64,000 bases of DNA from Corynebacterium kalidii. Its GTDB lineage: Bacteria > Actinomycetota > Actinomycetes > Mycobacteriales > Mycobacteriaceae. Positions 31,362-41,957 of the stretch are shown in pieces; position 1 is the stretch's first letter; each line of letters starts with the position of its first letter. A program made the position numbers and the translations under genes. The notes under the pieces are model-generated. The model was given only the letters and a program-made list of their open reading frames with translations. It ran no database searches and had not been told where the DNA came from. The stretch lies in NCBI RefSeq assembly GCF_022869005.1, contig NZ_JALIEA010000010.1:106585-170584 (forward strand), read 5' to 3'.

Positions 31362-32155
31362 TTGCTCTTGACGGTGTGGGCGAGGTCTACCGGACCCAGA
31401 ATGGGGGAGTCGTCGAGGCTCTCCGGGAGATCTCGTTCGAGATCGGGAACGGGGAGATCGTGTGTCTCGTCGGGCCGTCCGGGTGCGGGAAGTCGACCCT
31501 GTTGCGTCTGCTCGGGGGATTCCTCCGGCCGACGTCGGGGCGGGTGACGGTCGACGGGACGGTGGTGCGGGGACCCGGGACGGAGCGGGGCGTCGTCTTC
31601 CAGCAGCCGACGTTGTTCCCCTGGTACACGGTGGAGGAGAATGTCCGGCTGTCGCACCGGTATTCGGGGACGGAGGAGAAGGCGGCGAGGGCGGGGGAGT
31701 TGCTGGAACTCGTCGGTATGTCGGATGCGGCGGGCCGGTATCCGCACGAACTGTCCGGCGGGATGCAGCAGCGGGTGCAGATCGCCCGGGTGCTCGCGGC
31801 CGGGCCGGAGCACGTGTTGATGGACGAGCCTTTCGGGGCACTCGATCCGTTCACCCGTGAGCAATTGCAGGCCGAACTGCTCCGGGTGTGGGCGACGTCG
31901 TTCCCGTCGATCGTCTTCGTGACGCACAGTGTGGAGGAGGCTCTCCTTCTGGGGCACAGGGTTGTGGTGATGGCGGCCGGCCCGGGGCGCGTGCTGGACG
32001 TGGTCGAGGTCTCGCCGTCGTTGCGGGTGGATGTGGCCGCGGATGTTCCACGTGAAACCATCCAGGCGCGCCTGCGTGAGCGCGCAACGAATCCGGATGT
32101 CGTGGCGTTGCGGCGCCGGGTGTCGGAACTGATCTCTTCGGTCAGCCCGGTGTGA
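31358..32155 (+). CDS. ssuB: Sulfonate ABC transporter ATPase
   Basis: 265 residues. Walker A GPSGCGKST (39-47), Q-loop FQQPTLFPW, signature LSGGMQQR and Walker B HVLMDEPFGALD are intact. Powers SsuABC. ATG at 31358 overlaps the ssuA stop and has GGGAGG eight bases upstream. The 3' part contains a near-perfect parS at 32044. Its end overlaps the convergent HNH gene by 14 bases. Confidence 0.94.
   Translation: MIALDGVGEVYRTQNGGVVEALREISFEIGNGEIVCLVGPSGCGKSTLLRLLGGFLRPTSGRVTVDGTVVRGPGTERGVVFQQPTLFPWYTVEENVRLSHRYSGTEEKAARAGELLELVGMSDAAGRYPHELSGGMQQRVQIARVLAAGPEHVLMDEPFGALDPFTREQLQAELLRVWATSFPSIVFVTHSVEEALLLGHRVVVMAAGPGRVLDVVEVSPSLRVDVAADVPRETIQARLRERATNPDVVALRRRVSELISSVSPV
32044..32059. promoter_or_regulatory. 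parS variant inside ssuB
   Basis: TGTTCCACGTGAAACC has one mismatch in the 14-bp core. The fifth base of parS is known to be tolerant in Bacillus sites, so this is probably functional. Confidence 0.6.
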
Positions 32156-33311
32156 GGGGGCCGTCCGCCACGGTGCGGTAGTGGCTGTTGTCGGGGCCCG
32201 ACCAGTGGATCGTGAGGCCGCCGTCGTCTGTGTAGCAGGACCACAGTTTCAGTGTCTTCATTCTGTGGTGGAGACGGCAGAGACACTGGCCGTTGGCGAC
32301 GGAGGTGGGGCCGTTGCTCTGGGGGTCGGTGTGGGGACTGTTCTCGATATGGTCGAACTCGCAGAAGTCTGCGGGCACGGTGCAGTACGGGAACCGGCAG
32401 TGGGTGTCCCGGCCGATGATCTCCGCCTTGTGTTTCACGGGAAACGCATACGACTCGACCGGCGGTAGGTCACCCGGAAGGATCCGGGGTCGCCGTGACC
32501 GTTCCTCGAGTATTTCGGCGGCAGTAGTGGAGACCCAACCGACTCCGGGAATGAACCCGGGCCCGTAGCCGCTGTGGCCGTCGACGGTCTGACGGTAGAG
32601 GTTTACCGTCACTGTGATGTTATTCGCCCCATCTCCGAGTGCCTCCATCATGACCTCTGACCGAAGCGATGACAGTGCGGTTCGGACGTCGTCGACAGCC
32701 TCCTTCTCTTTCAGTGACTGCAACCGGGACCAAGCGGCGTCGTTGATGGCGTCCCATAGCCGGGAAGCGACGGCCTGGCTGCCGCATTCGAGGATGATCC
32801 GTGTCTCCCGGCGTACCGCGCCTGCGGAACGGATCTCGTGTTCCTCTGTCTCGGCAACGAGGTCGGCGTCGAGCGTGACGACGATCTTCTCGGCGAGGTC
32901 TGCGAGGGCGTCCGGTGCGACGGGGGAGGAGGGGCCGATATTGTCGAGCCAGTCCAGGATGCCGCATTCGACGGCGAGGTCGACGGCGTCGCGTACGTCC
33001 ACCGCGTCAGCCGCCGAGAGATGCCGGGTGTGCCGGTTGATCACCAACCAGACCCGGTCGAGGTGTTCGACGCTGATGCGCCCGTCATCGGAGACCACGG
33101 AGAAGAGGTCGGGTTGGCGGGCGGCGAGTTCGCCTGCATGTGCGAACCGGTGCGCTTCCGAGCGACCTCGACCGCGGCGCGCGAGAGCCACGCAACGCCG
33201 CTGGTCGGCATCGATGGTGGCGAGGTACTGGACGAGTGCCATTTCGGCGATGTTGATGGGGTGTACCAGTAGTTCCTCGTCTGTCGGCATGTGAAGAAGA
33301 TCGACCGCCAT
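32142..33311 (-). CDS. DUF222 domain protein with C-terminal HNH endonuclease
   Basis: 389 residues. The N-terminal two thirds is the DUF222 (13E12-repeat-like) domain common in actinobacteria. The C-terminal HNH domain has CRFPYC, then FCEFDHI and LCRLHHRMKT as metal ligands and catalytic His. Such genes are often present in many copies and behave as accessory elements. ATG at 33311 is preceded by GGGGAGGG. A strong promoter and convergence into ssuB show it is a separate unit inside the ssu locus. Confidence 0.85.
   Translation of the reverse strand: MAVDLLHMPTDEELLVHPINIAEMALVQYLATIDADQRRCVALARRGRGRSEAHRFAHAGELAARQPDLFSVVSDDGRISVEHLDRVWLVINRHTRHLSAADAVDVRDAVDLAVECGILDWLDNIGPSSPVAPDALADLAEKIVVTLDADLVAETEEHEIRSAGAVRRETRIILECGSQAVASRLWDAINDAAWSRLQSLKEKEAVDDVRTALSSLRSEVMMEALGDGANNITVTVNLYRQTVDGHSGYGPGFIPGVGWVSTTAAEILEERSRRPRILPGDLPPVESYAFPVKHKAEIIGRDTHCRFPYCTVPADFCEFDHIENSPHTDPQSNGPTSVANGQCLCRLHHRMKTLKLWSCYTDDGGLTIHWSGPDNSHYRTVADGPLTPG
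32431..32446. promoter_or_regulatory. parS-like site inside the HNH gene
   Basis: TGTTTCACGGGAAACG, one mismatch in the core, identical core variant to 28882-28895. Confidence 0.4.
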
Positions 33312-33367
33312 GTTCCCTCCCCAAGGTTGAAAGCTGGCCTCCCGGCCCCCGATATTCGGTAAGTGAA

Positions 33368-33396
33368 ACTATACACCGGGTCTCGGGAATGGTCAA
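33368..33396 (-). promoter_or_regulatory. Strong candidate promoter of the HNH gene
   Basis: On the minus strand TTGACC (33396-33391) and TATAGT (33373-33368) are separated by 17 bases, about 55 bases before the ATG at 33311. Best sigma-A match in the window. Confidence 0.6.
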
Positions 33397-33449
33397 CCAT
33401 GTGTTCGAATGCGGCGTTACTGCCTGCCCAGTGCTGAAGAACGCGTAAC

Positions 33450-33463
33450 AGACAGCTCGGTCT
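33450..33463. promoter_or_regulatory. Putative SsuR operator 3
   Basis: AGACAGCTCGGTCT, in the gap before the flavin reductase, 80 bases from operator 4. Confidence 0.55.
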
Positions 33464-33529
33464 AGGAAATTTTCACGGTCTGACCAGCGAAGATGCGGAT
33501 GCGGTGCACATTCCCCCTTGCTTTTCGAC

Positions 33530-33543
33530 AGACAGACTGGTCT
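33530..33543. promoter_or_regulatory. Putative SsuR operator 4
   Basis: AGACAGACTGGTCT, ten bases before the flavin reductase ATG; a second GTCT follows at 33548-33551. Confidence 0.6.
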
Positions 33544-33553
33544 ACTGGTCTCC

Positions 33554-33976
33554 ATGATCACAGCACACACGGACACTGTGTCCGCACCCCGTCTTCCCCT
33601 GGCCGTCCTGGCAGCAGAGGTCAACGGTCGCATGATGTGCGTGGTCATCGACTCCTACTTCGACGAGAGCCTCGCCCCCGGCCTCGTCTCCGTCCCGATC
33701 CCCGCCGACGACCCCGCCTGGCAGGAGCTCCGCACCGCACCCCGTCTCGGAATCTCCGTCCTGAACCCCCTCCAGACCATCGGCGTGGCGAACATCGCCC
33801 CGTCGCTGACCTCGGACGGGGGACCGGGCGTCGTCGAAGGCGCGGCAGTCCACCTCACCGCGCGTCTCTACCAGGAGTTCGACGCGGGCCAGCACACCGT
33901 CGCGCTCATGAGCGTCTCCGGACGCCGCACCGGAGACATCGCCCCCGAGCAGCGTGACTACCTGTTCGCCGCCTGA
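33554..33976 (+). CDS. ssuI: Flavin reductase-like protein, probable SsuI
   Basis: 140 residues, shorter than typical flavin reductases (about 170) but with the segments RLPLAVLAAEVNGRMMCVVIDSYFD, PRLGISVLN and an LYQEFDAGQHTVALM strand (key residues GQHTVALM) of the flavin reductase-like fold. Most likely supplies FMNH2 to SsuD, the role of SsuI in C. glutamicum. The link is supported by two AGAC-N6-GTCT sites upstream identical in layout to those before ssuD. Ends convergently, overlapping the next gene by 19 bases. Confidence 0.75.
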   Translation: MITAHTDTVSAPRLPLAVLAAEVNGRMMCVVIDSYFDESLAPGLVSVPIPADDPAWQELRTAPRLGISVLNPLQTIGVANIAPSLTSDGGPGVVEGAAVHLTARLYQEFDAGQHTVALMSVSGRRTGDIAPEQRDYLFAA

Positions 33977-34785
33977 GCCTCGTCCGCCTCGATCTCCTCG
34001 GTGAACTCCCGCTTGCTGGCCTGCCACTCGTCCTCGACCATGCCGAGACGCCAGTAACCGGAGATCGACACCTCCGACTTCGGTACGCCGTTGTCCACGA
34101 AGAGGAAACGGCGCAGGTCGCGGATCATCTCGGCCACGCCGTGGATGAACCAGCGGGTCGGCGTGGACGGCACACCGGCTGCGGTGACGGCCCGCACTAG
34201 CTCCGTCCCGTGGATCGCGCCATTGCGCGGTACCCAGTGGACCGTCGTCCCCGCGTGGGTCGGGGACGGGAGCCGCGCATCCGTGTCGGCGACCTCGATC
34301 CACGCCTCGGCCGTCGCGTCCTGCGGCAACGCCTCGATACCGGCGAAGATCGCCGGCGCGGCAGCCTCGTCGCCGGCGAAGACGGTGTGGCTCCCCTCGG
34401 GGCCCCAGGCCCCGCCGGGGCCCATGAAGCCGATCTGGTCGCCGGGTCGCGCGGCAGCGGCCCAGGGGCCGGCCAGTCCCGTGTCACCGTGGGTCACGAA
34501 GTCGATGACGATCGTCGAGGTGTCCGCGTCCCAGGACCGCAGCGTGTAGGTACGGGTCACCGGCCACTGCCCGCGGGGCAGCTCCTCGCGGACCGCCGCC
34601 GGGTCGAAGGGCCAGGAGTAGGACGCCCCGGCCGGCGGGAAGAGGAGCTTCACGTAGTGGTCGGTGTGGTGCAGTTCGGCGTAGGGGAGTGACGTGCAGG
34701 AGAGCGTCACCCGCACCATGTCACGTGAGATCCGTGACGCGTCGGTCACGGTGGCGTTGTGGACGGGACGGGCAGGGCGGGGCAT
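33958..34785 (-). CDS. Siderophore-interacting FAD-binding protein
   Basis: About 275 residues. FAD-binding motif RTYTLR and the C-terminal GYWRLGMVEDEW are hallmarks of the SIP (ViuB-like) family, which reduces ferric siderophores in the cytoplasm. The NADPH-binding half has AGDEAAAPAIFAGIEAL. ATG at 34785 has AAGGAA about nine bases upstream; 34803 is an alternative. It lies next to gyrA, on the opposite strand. Confidence 0.88.
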   Translation of the reverse strand: MPRPARPVHNATVTDASRISRDMVRVTLSCTSLPYAELHHTDHYVKLLFPPAGASYSWPFDPAAVREELPRGQWPVTRTYTLRSWDADTSTIVIDFVTHGDTGLAGPWAAAARPGDQIGFMGPGGAWGPEGSHTVFAGDEAAAPAIFAGIEALPQDATAEAWIEVADTDARLPSPTHAGTTVHWVPRNGAIHGTELVRAVTAAGVPSTPTRWFIHGVAEMIRDLRRFLFVDNGVPKSEVSISGYWRLGMVEDEWQASKREFTEEIEADEAQAANR

Positions 34786-34861
34786 GGACAGGCTTTCCTT
34801 CATTCTCGTGTTCGACGTCCCCGCCCATCGTACGCACCTGACCCGGATATGGGCTATGAAG

Positions 34862-34870
34862 TGGTAAGAT
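34862..34870 (+). promoter_or_regulatory. Candidate gyrA promoter (extended -10)
   Basis: TGGTAAGAT, an extended -10 closely matching TGGTACAAT before gyrB; about 43 bases before the gyrA GTG. No clear -35. Confidence 0.5.
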
Positions 34871-34912
34871 TGACAGGTCTATACCTAGTCTTCTGGAAGG
34901 GATCGCACCGAA

Positions 34913-37413
<2,501 letters not shown>

Positions 37414-37417
<4 letters not shown>

Positions 37418-37779
37418 GGGCCTCGGTCCGGGAGGTCGCACCGCTGAGCGCGCTGAAGATCGGCGCGCTCCTCAGCGCGTGCATCTTCGCCGCCTGGATG
37501 GTCGCTGCGGCCCTGATCTACATCTTCCTGGGGCTGGCCGGCGTCTGGGACCGGATGAACAACCTCCTGGCCGACCTGATCGGTGCCGACCATGTGTCGG
37601 CGGGGCTCTACTACGGTGTCGCCTTCGGCGTCGGACTGCTGGAGTTCGTCGTGGTGACGTTGTTCGCACCGGTGATGGCGGTGCTCTACAACGCGGCGAC
37701 GGGCCTGGTCGGTGGCCTCCGGGTGACGATCGACCCGGAGCGGGTGGACGAGCCGGAGAACGTCGAAAACGAGTCCTGA
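37414..37779 (+). CDS. DUF3566 membrane protein
   Basis: 121 residues with two membrane helices (about residues 15-42 and 66-95). It follows gyrA with a four-base overlap in nearly all corynebacteria and mycobacteria. Function is unknown; a mycobacterial counterpart (CwsA-like neighbourhood) has been linked to envelope processes, but nothing in this sequence shows that. Confidence 0.85.
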
Positions 37780-37788
37780 CCAGTCAGT

Positions 37789-37817
37789 TTGTAAGTTCGG
37801 GGCAGGGTGGGTAAAGT
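37789..37817 (+). promoter_or_regulatory. Candidate promoter of tRNA-Ile
   Basis: TTGTAA (37789-37794), 17 bases, TAAAGT (37812-37817), about 14 bases before the tRNA 5' end. Confidence 0.55.
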
Positions 37818-37831
37818 TCTGTCTCGTTCGA

Positions 37832-37908
37832 GGGCCTATAGCTCAGGCGGTTAGAGCGCTTCGCTGATAACGAAGAGGTCGGAGGTTCAAGTCCTCCTAG
37901 GCCCACCA
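37832..37908 (+). tRNA. tRNA-Ile (GAT)
   Basis: 77 bases including an encoded CCA. Acceptor GGGCCTA pairs with TAGGCCC; the anticodon loop CTGATAA gives GAT; the T arm is GGAGGTTCAAGTCCTCC. All four arms pair. Confidence 0.97.
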
Positions 37909-37923
37909 GTAAGACCCCCCCTC

Positions 37924-37996
37924 GGGGCTGTAGCTCAATTGGTAGAGCATCTGCTTTGCAAGCAGAAGGTCAGGGGTTCGATTCCCCTCAGCTCCA
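37924..37996 (+). tRNA. tRNA-Ala (TGC)
   Basis: 73 bases ending at the discriminator A, without an encoded CCA. Acceptor GGGGCTG pairs with CAGCTCC (one G-U); loop TTTGCAA gives TGC. Follows tRNA-Ile by 15 bases, likely one transcript, ended by the terminator at 38007. Confidence 0.97.
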
Positions 37997-38006
37997 CAGA
38001 ACATCT

Positions 38007-38034
38007 TCCCCCGGTCATTGGCCGGGGGATTTTT
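38007..38034 (+). terminator. Rho-independent terminator of the tRNA operon
   Basis: CCCCCGG (38008-38014), 7-base loop, CCGGGGG (38022-38028), then ATTTTT: a textbook intrinsic terminator. Confidence 0.9.
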
Positions 38035-38253
38035 CGTGTGCGGTGGCGGCGGCACTGGTCGTGCGCTGACCGGCCCGCCCAGGGGGGTGGCACGTTAAGG
38101 CGGTGGGGAAGTACACCACGAGGGACGGGAACGCGCTACGGACCGTTGCTGCTTGTGCAACTGCCAGGGTTACGGCCATGTGGTGAGCATCCGTTCAGGC
38201 GCCCCATGGCACGGCTGATCAACGGGCCAGAGATCCCCGGAGGGCAGGCGCAG

Positions 38254-38269
38254 CGTTTCACGTGAAACG
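38254..38269. promoter_or_regulatory. parS site right of the origin
   Basis: CGTTTCACGTGAAACG holds the perfect 14-bp core (38255-38268). It lies about 22 kb from the parAB cluster of sites, on the other side of the origin. Confidence 0.92.
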
Positions 38270-38378
38270 TGTCGTTGGTGGACGGAGGAAGGAGGTGTCG
38301 GAGGCGACATGCCGATGAACCCCATGCGGCTAGGTGAATGGCAGGGGTCGGGTGTACGATTTCCTGTGTTGTCCCTAC

Positions 38379-38451
38379 GGGGCTATAGCTCAGTTGGTAG
38401 AGCGTCGCGTTCGCAATGCGAAGGTCAGGGGTTCGATTCCCCTTAGCTCCA
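38379..38451 (+). tRNA. tRNA-Ala (CGC)
   Basis: 73 bases, no encoded CCA. Acceptor GGGGCTA/TAGCTCC; anticodon stem TCGCG/TGCGA and loop TTCGCAA give CGC. Very similar body to the tRNA-Ala(TGC) 380 bases upstream, suggesting duplication with anticodon change. Confidence 0.95.
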
Positions 38452-38477
38452 CAACGTGCGGTTCACGAACTGCAGAG

Positions 38478-38522
38478 ACCGGAGGTCACACACTCGAAAG
38501 GGTGCGCGACCTCCGGTTCTTC
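38478..38522 (+). terminator. Terminator after tRNA-Ala(CGC)
   Basis: ACCGGAGGTC (38478-38487) pairs with GACCTCCGGT (38508-38517), with an inner GAAA-loop hairpin, followed by TCTT. Ends the tRNA transcript and may also serve the convergent gene. Confidence 0.7.
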
Positions 38523-38585
38523 GTTGTTCGGCGACCCCGCTTCCGCTACGTCGGTGATCCCCGGTGCGGTGACTGGGCCATTGAG

Positions 38586-40871
38586 TCAGAAGTCTGCAGC
38601 CTGACGGAGGTAGTCCCCGGTGGTGGTCCCGGATGTCGCGAGACCCGAGGGTGTTCCGCTGAAGACCACACGGCCGCCATCGTGCCCTGCGCCGGGGCCG
38701 ACATCGATGATGTGATCGGCGTGAGCAGCGACCTGCAGGTTGTGCTCAATGACGATCAGTGTCGCCCCATGGTCAACGAGGTCGTCGAAGAGGTGGAGCA
38801 GTCCCGCGACATCGGTGGAGTGAAGTCCCGCCGTTGGTTCATCGAGCACCATGCGTAGCGCTGAACAGTCATCGGACGCGTTCCTCGTTCCCGGGGACGC
38901 AGTGGCCGTGGCCAGGTGCTTGGCCAACAGCAGTCGTTGGCGTTCGCCACCGGAGAGAGTGTCGATCCCCCGTCCCATCGCGATATGGCCGAGCCCGACC
39001 TTGTCCATCCACGCCAGTCGGCGGCGTCCACTGCGGGACAACAGTGACGCCAGTCTGGTTGGTGGCAGGTCGGCCACATCGGCGATGGTCGTTCCGTTGA
39101 CCGTGACTGAGCGGGCGTCCTCATTGAAGCCGGTGCCGGAGCATGCGTCACACGGGACGACGGTGTCATCGAGGAAGGCGAGGTCGATGACGATCTCTCC
39201 GCGCCCGCCGCACTCCGGGCAGGCGCCTTTCGAGTTCCGGGAGAACCACGACCTATCCAGCCCTTCTGCCTTTCCTGCCCGTGCAAATACCGAGCGGACC
39301 TCGTCGGCGATGCTCATCACCGTCAGCGGTGTCGATCGTCGTCCCCCGTGGAGCGGTTGCTGGCTGATGACAACGAACTCCGGATGTTGAGTCACGAAGT
39401 CCATGACCAACGACGATTTTCCACTTCCGGCGACTCCGGTGACGACAGTGAGGACACCCTCAGGCACCCTGGCGGTGACATGGTCGAGATTGTTACTGCA
39501 TGCATCGGTGACCAGGAACTGCCCACGAGGGGTACGGCAGTCCCGTCTGGGGGTGAATCGTTGTTGTGCCGGTGCAGGGGAAGGCGGCCCGGCATAGACA
39601 AGACGACCACCGTCGTTACCCGCGCCAGGGCCGAGGTGAAGCACGCGGTCTGCCGCCTGAATCATACGACGGTTGTGCTCCACCACGAGGACGGTGTTGC
39701 CCCGGTCACGGAGTCTGCAGAGGAGGCCCGCCAGCCTGTGGACGTCATGCGCGTGCAGGCCGATACTTGGTTCATCGAGGATGTAGGTCACGTCGGTCAA
39801 CGAGCTGGCGAGCTGCCGGACGATCTTCACCCGCTGGGCCTCGCCGCCGGAGAGCCCGGGCGAGGGCCGTCCCAAGGTGAGGTAGCCGAGACCCACGTCC
39901 GCCAGGCCGTCCAATGTGGCAGAGATGTCGTCGACCAGGGGTGCTGCCCGTTCGCCGAGGAGATCACCGACCTCCGCGACGATGTCGCGCAGTCGGGTGA
40001 CGGGGGTGTCCATCCAGTCCGCGATGGATCTGCCGTCGATCATGCTCGCCCGCGCCTCGGCGTTCACGCGCGATCCGTCACATGCCGGGCACGTTGTTGT
40101 CCGGACGAGTTGGTCCAGGGCCCGCGCCTCCTTCGTGGTGATGTGGGGCGGGGTCTGCGCCAGGTAGCGCTTCCTGATCTGTGTGACGGCGCCAGTGAAC
40201 AAGCCGTGTTTCGCGTACTCTTCACCCGGGTTGGGCAGCTGCAGCTTGTCGGCATGCAGCAATGTATGCCGGGTGGATTCCGGCAGCTGGCCCCACGGGA
40301 TGTCTGGGTCCGCCAAGCCGGAGTCGATGAGTTGACGAGAGCGGTAGCCTCCGGGCTGGAAGCTGGGAAAGAGTATCGGCCCCTCTCTCAGTGTCCGTTC
40401 TGTATCGACGAGCGCGACGTCGTCAATGACGCGTCGTGTGCCGAGCCCCTGGCAGGATCGGCACATCCCGGCAGGGTCATTCGGAGAGTAGGCAGGGGAG
40501 AATCCCGCCGATGGTGTGCCAAACCGTGAAAACAGCATCCGCAGCGTGCCGGCGACATCGGTCGCCGTGGCCACGGTCGACCGGGCGTTGCCGGTGAACC
40601 GTCGTTGATCGACAACCACCGTGAAGGTGAGCCCGGTGATCTTGTCGCAGTCCGCACGAGGGTGTTTCGCCAGTCGTGCGCGGACGAAGCTGGGGTAGCT
40701 CGCCGCAGTGGCGCTCTGGGCTTCTGCTGCAATCGTCGCGAACACCAGTGAGGTCTTACCGGACCCGGACACTCCGGTGACGACGGTGAACGCGTGCTTG
40801 GGAAGAGAGACGTCAATGCCTGTGAGGTTGTGTGTGCGTGCACCCGTGACGGTGATCTCGTGAGTATGCAT
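38586..40871 (-). CDS. UvrA-like ABC ATPase (class II UvrA / drug resistance type)
   Basis: About 761 residues, shorter than UvrA (about 950) because the UvrB-binding region is missing. It has two ABC modules, each with Walker A (GVSGSGKTSL near residue 33; GVAGSGKSSL in the second) and signature (LSGGEAQR, LSGGERQR), plus Cys clusters CPACDGS and CDACSGTG for zinc. Such UvrA2 proteins are linked to tolerance of DNA-binding drugs. Diverges from a WYL regulator with a shared palindrome, so the regulator probably controls it. Confidence 0.88.
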   Translation of the reverse strand: MHTHEITVTGARTHNLTGIDVSLPKHAFTVVTGVSGSGKTSLVFATIAAEAQSATAASYPSFVRARLAKHPRADCDKITGLTFTVVVDQRRFTGNARSTVATATDVAGTLRMLFSRFGTPSAGFSPAYSPNDPAGMCRSCQGLGTRRVIDDVALVDTERTLREGPILFPSFQPGGYRSRQLIDSGLADPDIPWGQLPESTRHTLLHADKLQLPNPGEEYAKHGLFTGAVTQIRKRYLAQTPPHITTKEARALDQLVRTTTCPACDGSRVNAEARASMIDGRSIADWMDTPVTRLRDIVAEVGDLLGERAAPLVDDISATLDGLADVGLGYLTLGRPSPGLSGGEAQRVKIVRQLASSLTDVTYILDEPSIGLHAHDVHRLAGLLCRLRDRGNTVLVVEHNRRMIQAADRVLHLGPGAGNDGGRLVYAGPPSPAPAQQRFTPRRDCRTPRGQFLVTDACSNNLDHVTARVPEGVLTVVTGVAGSGKSSLVMDFVTQHPEFVVISQQPLHGGRRSTPLTVMSIADEVRSVFARAGKAEGLDRSWFSRNSKGACPECGGRGEIVIDLAFLDDTVVPCDACSGTGFNEDARSVTVNGTTIADVADLPPTRLASLLSRSGRRRLAWMDKVGLGHIAMGRGIDTLSGGERQRLLLAKHLATATASPGTRNASDDCSALRMVLDEPTAGLHSTDVAGLLHLFDDLVDHGATLIVIEHNLQVAAHADHIIDVGPGAGHDGGRVVFSGTPSGLATSGTTTGDYLRQAADF

Positions 40872-40890
40872 GGCGACCACGCTAGGGTCA

Positions 40891-40915
40891 TATGTGGCAG
40901 TAAAATGGCCACATA
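40891..40915. promoter_or_regulatory. Operator between uvrA-like gene and WYL regulator
   Basis: TATGTGGC (40891-40898) and GCCACATA (40908-40915) form a perfect 8-bp inverted repeat around nine bases containing TAAAAT, a -10 candidate. It ends 10 bases before the regulator ATG. Confidence 0.7.
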
Positions 40916-40925
40916 GGAGTGAACC

Positions 40926-41918
40926 ATGTCAAAGTCCGCTGACCGGTTGTTTCGGCTTCTGTCTCTGCTGGAAGACGGGTCGCCCTGGACGGCCGGCGAG
41001 CTGGCGTCCGCGATGGACGTGCCGGGGCGGACACTGCGCCGGGACATCGCGTCCCTGAAAGACTCGGGTTACGACGTCACGAGCACCCGCGGGCGTGGCG
41101 GGCACTACCGGCTTAACAGCCACAACTCCGTTCCCGTGCTCCCGATCCAGGGGGACGAAGCAGTCGCCGTGGTGGTGAGCCTCCATGCTGCAGCGAAGGG
41201 CGTGGTCGGGATCAACTTCCCGCATCGCGCCGTAGTTCGCGCGAAGCGCCGGCTCCGCGACCTGTTGTCCCCGGAAGACCGGCGTCAGGCCGATACGGTG
41301 ATCGCCGCGATCGATTTCAGCACTGAGCGCAGCTCGCGTGTGAGCGAAGGGACATTGTCCCTGTTGGCCCGGGCAATTCGGGAGAGTCGGGAGATCACCT
41401 TCAGCCATGTCGGGCGTGGCGGGCAGCGGCGACGAAGTGTGGAACCCGCCAGGTTGGTGAACCTCGAGCATCGGTGGTACCTCCATGGCTGGGACCGCGA
41501 CCGGCGGGGTTGGAGGACCTTCCGGCTGGATCGGATCAGCGGACTTGCCACCACCTCCAACCGGTTTGTGCCTGCGCCCTTACCGGAGGGCGATATCGCC
41601 GAGGTCATCAGAGGTGATTTCCATCGCGAGAGGTACCACTCCGTGACCCTCGACCTGCGTGCGACTCCCACTGAGGCAGCGTCTCGTCTCTACCGGGTCG
41701 ACGGTGTCCTTGAACCACTCGAGTCACCGGAGGACGGTACCTGGACGCGGTACCTGGCACTGGTGGAGTCATTCGAAGAACTTCTCACTGTCCTGGTACT
41801 CAGCGATCTGGAGTTCACGGTTGTCGACCCGCCGGAGTTCCGCGCCATGGTGCGGGAATCATCTGCGCGGTTTCACCGCGCAGTGACAGGACCGCACGTA
41901 CAGGGAGGGGGCGGCTGA
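40926..41918 (+). CDS. WYL domain transcriptional regulator (YafY family)
   Basis: 330 residues. An N-terminal HTH_11 winged helix (residues about 5-60) is followed by a WYL domain with RWYLHGWDRDRRGWRTFRLDRI (key residues RWYLHGWD, FRLDRI) and a C-terminal WCX-type extension. WYL regulators often sense nucleic acids or nucleotides and respond to DNA damage. ATG at 40926. It overlaps a palindromic operator and likely controls itself and the divergent UvrA-like gene. Confidence 0.88.
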   Translation: MSKSADRLFRLLSLLEDGSPWTAGELASAMDVPGRTLRRDIASLKDSGYDVTSTRGRGGHYRLNSHNSVPVLPIQGDEAVAVVVSLHAAAKGVVGINFPHRAVVRAKRRLRDLLSPEDRRQADTVIAAIDFSTERSSRVSEGTLSLLARAIRESREITFSHVGRGGQRRRSVEPARLVNLEHRWYLHGWDRDRRGWRTFRLDRISGLATTSNRFVPAPLPEGDIAEVIRGDFHRERYHSVTLDLRATPTEAASRLYRVDGVLEPLESPEDGTWTRYLALVESFEELLTVLVLSDLEFTVVDPPEFRAMVRESSARFHRAVTGPHVQGGGG

Positions 41919-41957
41919 GCAGAAGGAGGACCGCTCACAACCCGGCTGATCCCCGGC

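Larger units (their letters stand above)
37997..38378. other. Gene-free gap with terminator and parS
   Basis: 382 bases between two tRNA-Ala genes. Holds the terminator at 38007-38034 and a parS at 38254-38269. A short open frame exists but has no codon pattern or plausible ribosome-binding site. Confidence 0.7.

Noticed and set aside
37939-38265. Open frame across tRNA-Ala, terminator and parS
   Set aside because: It overlaps RNA and regulatory elements, has no ribosome-binding site and no recognisable protein.
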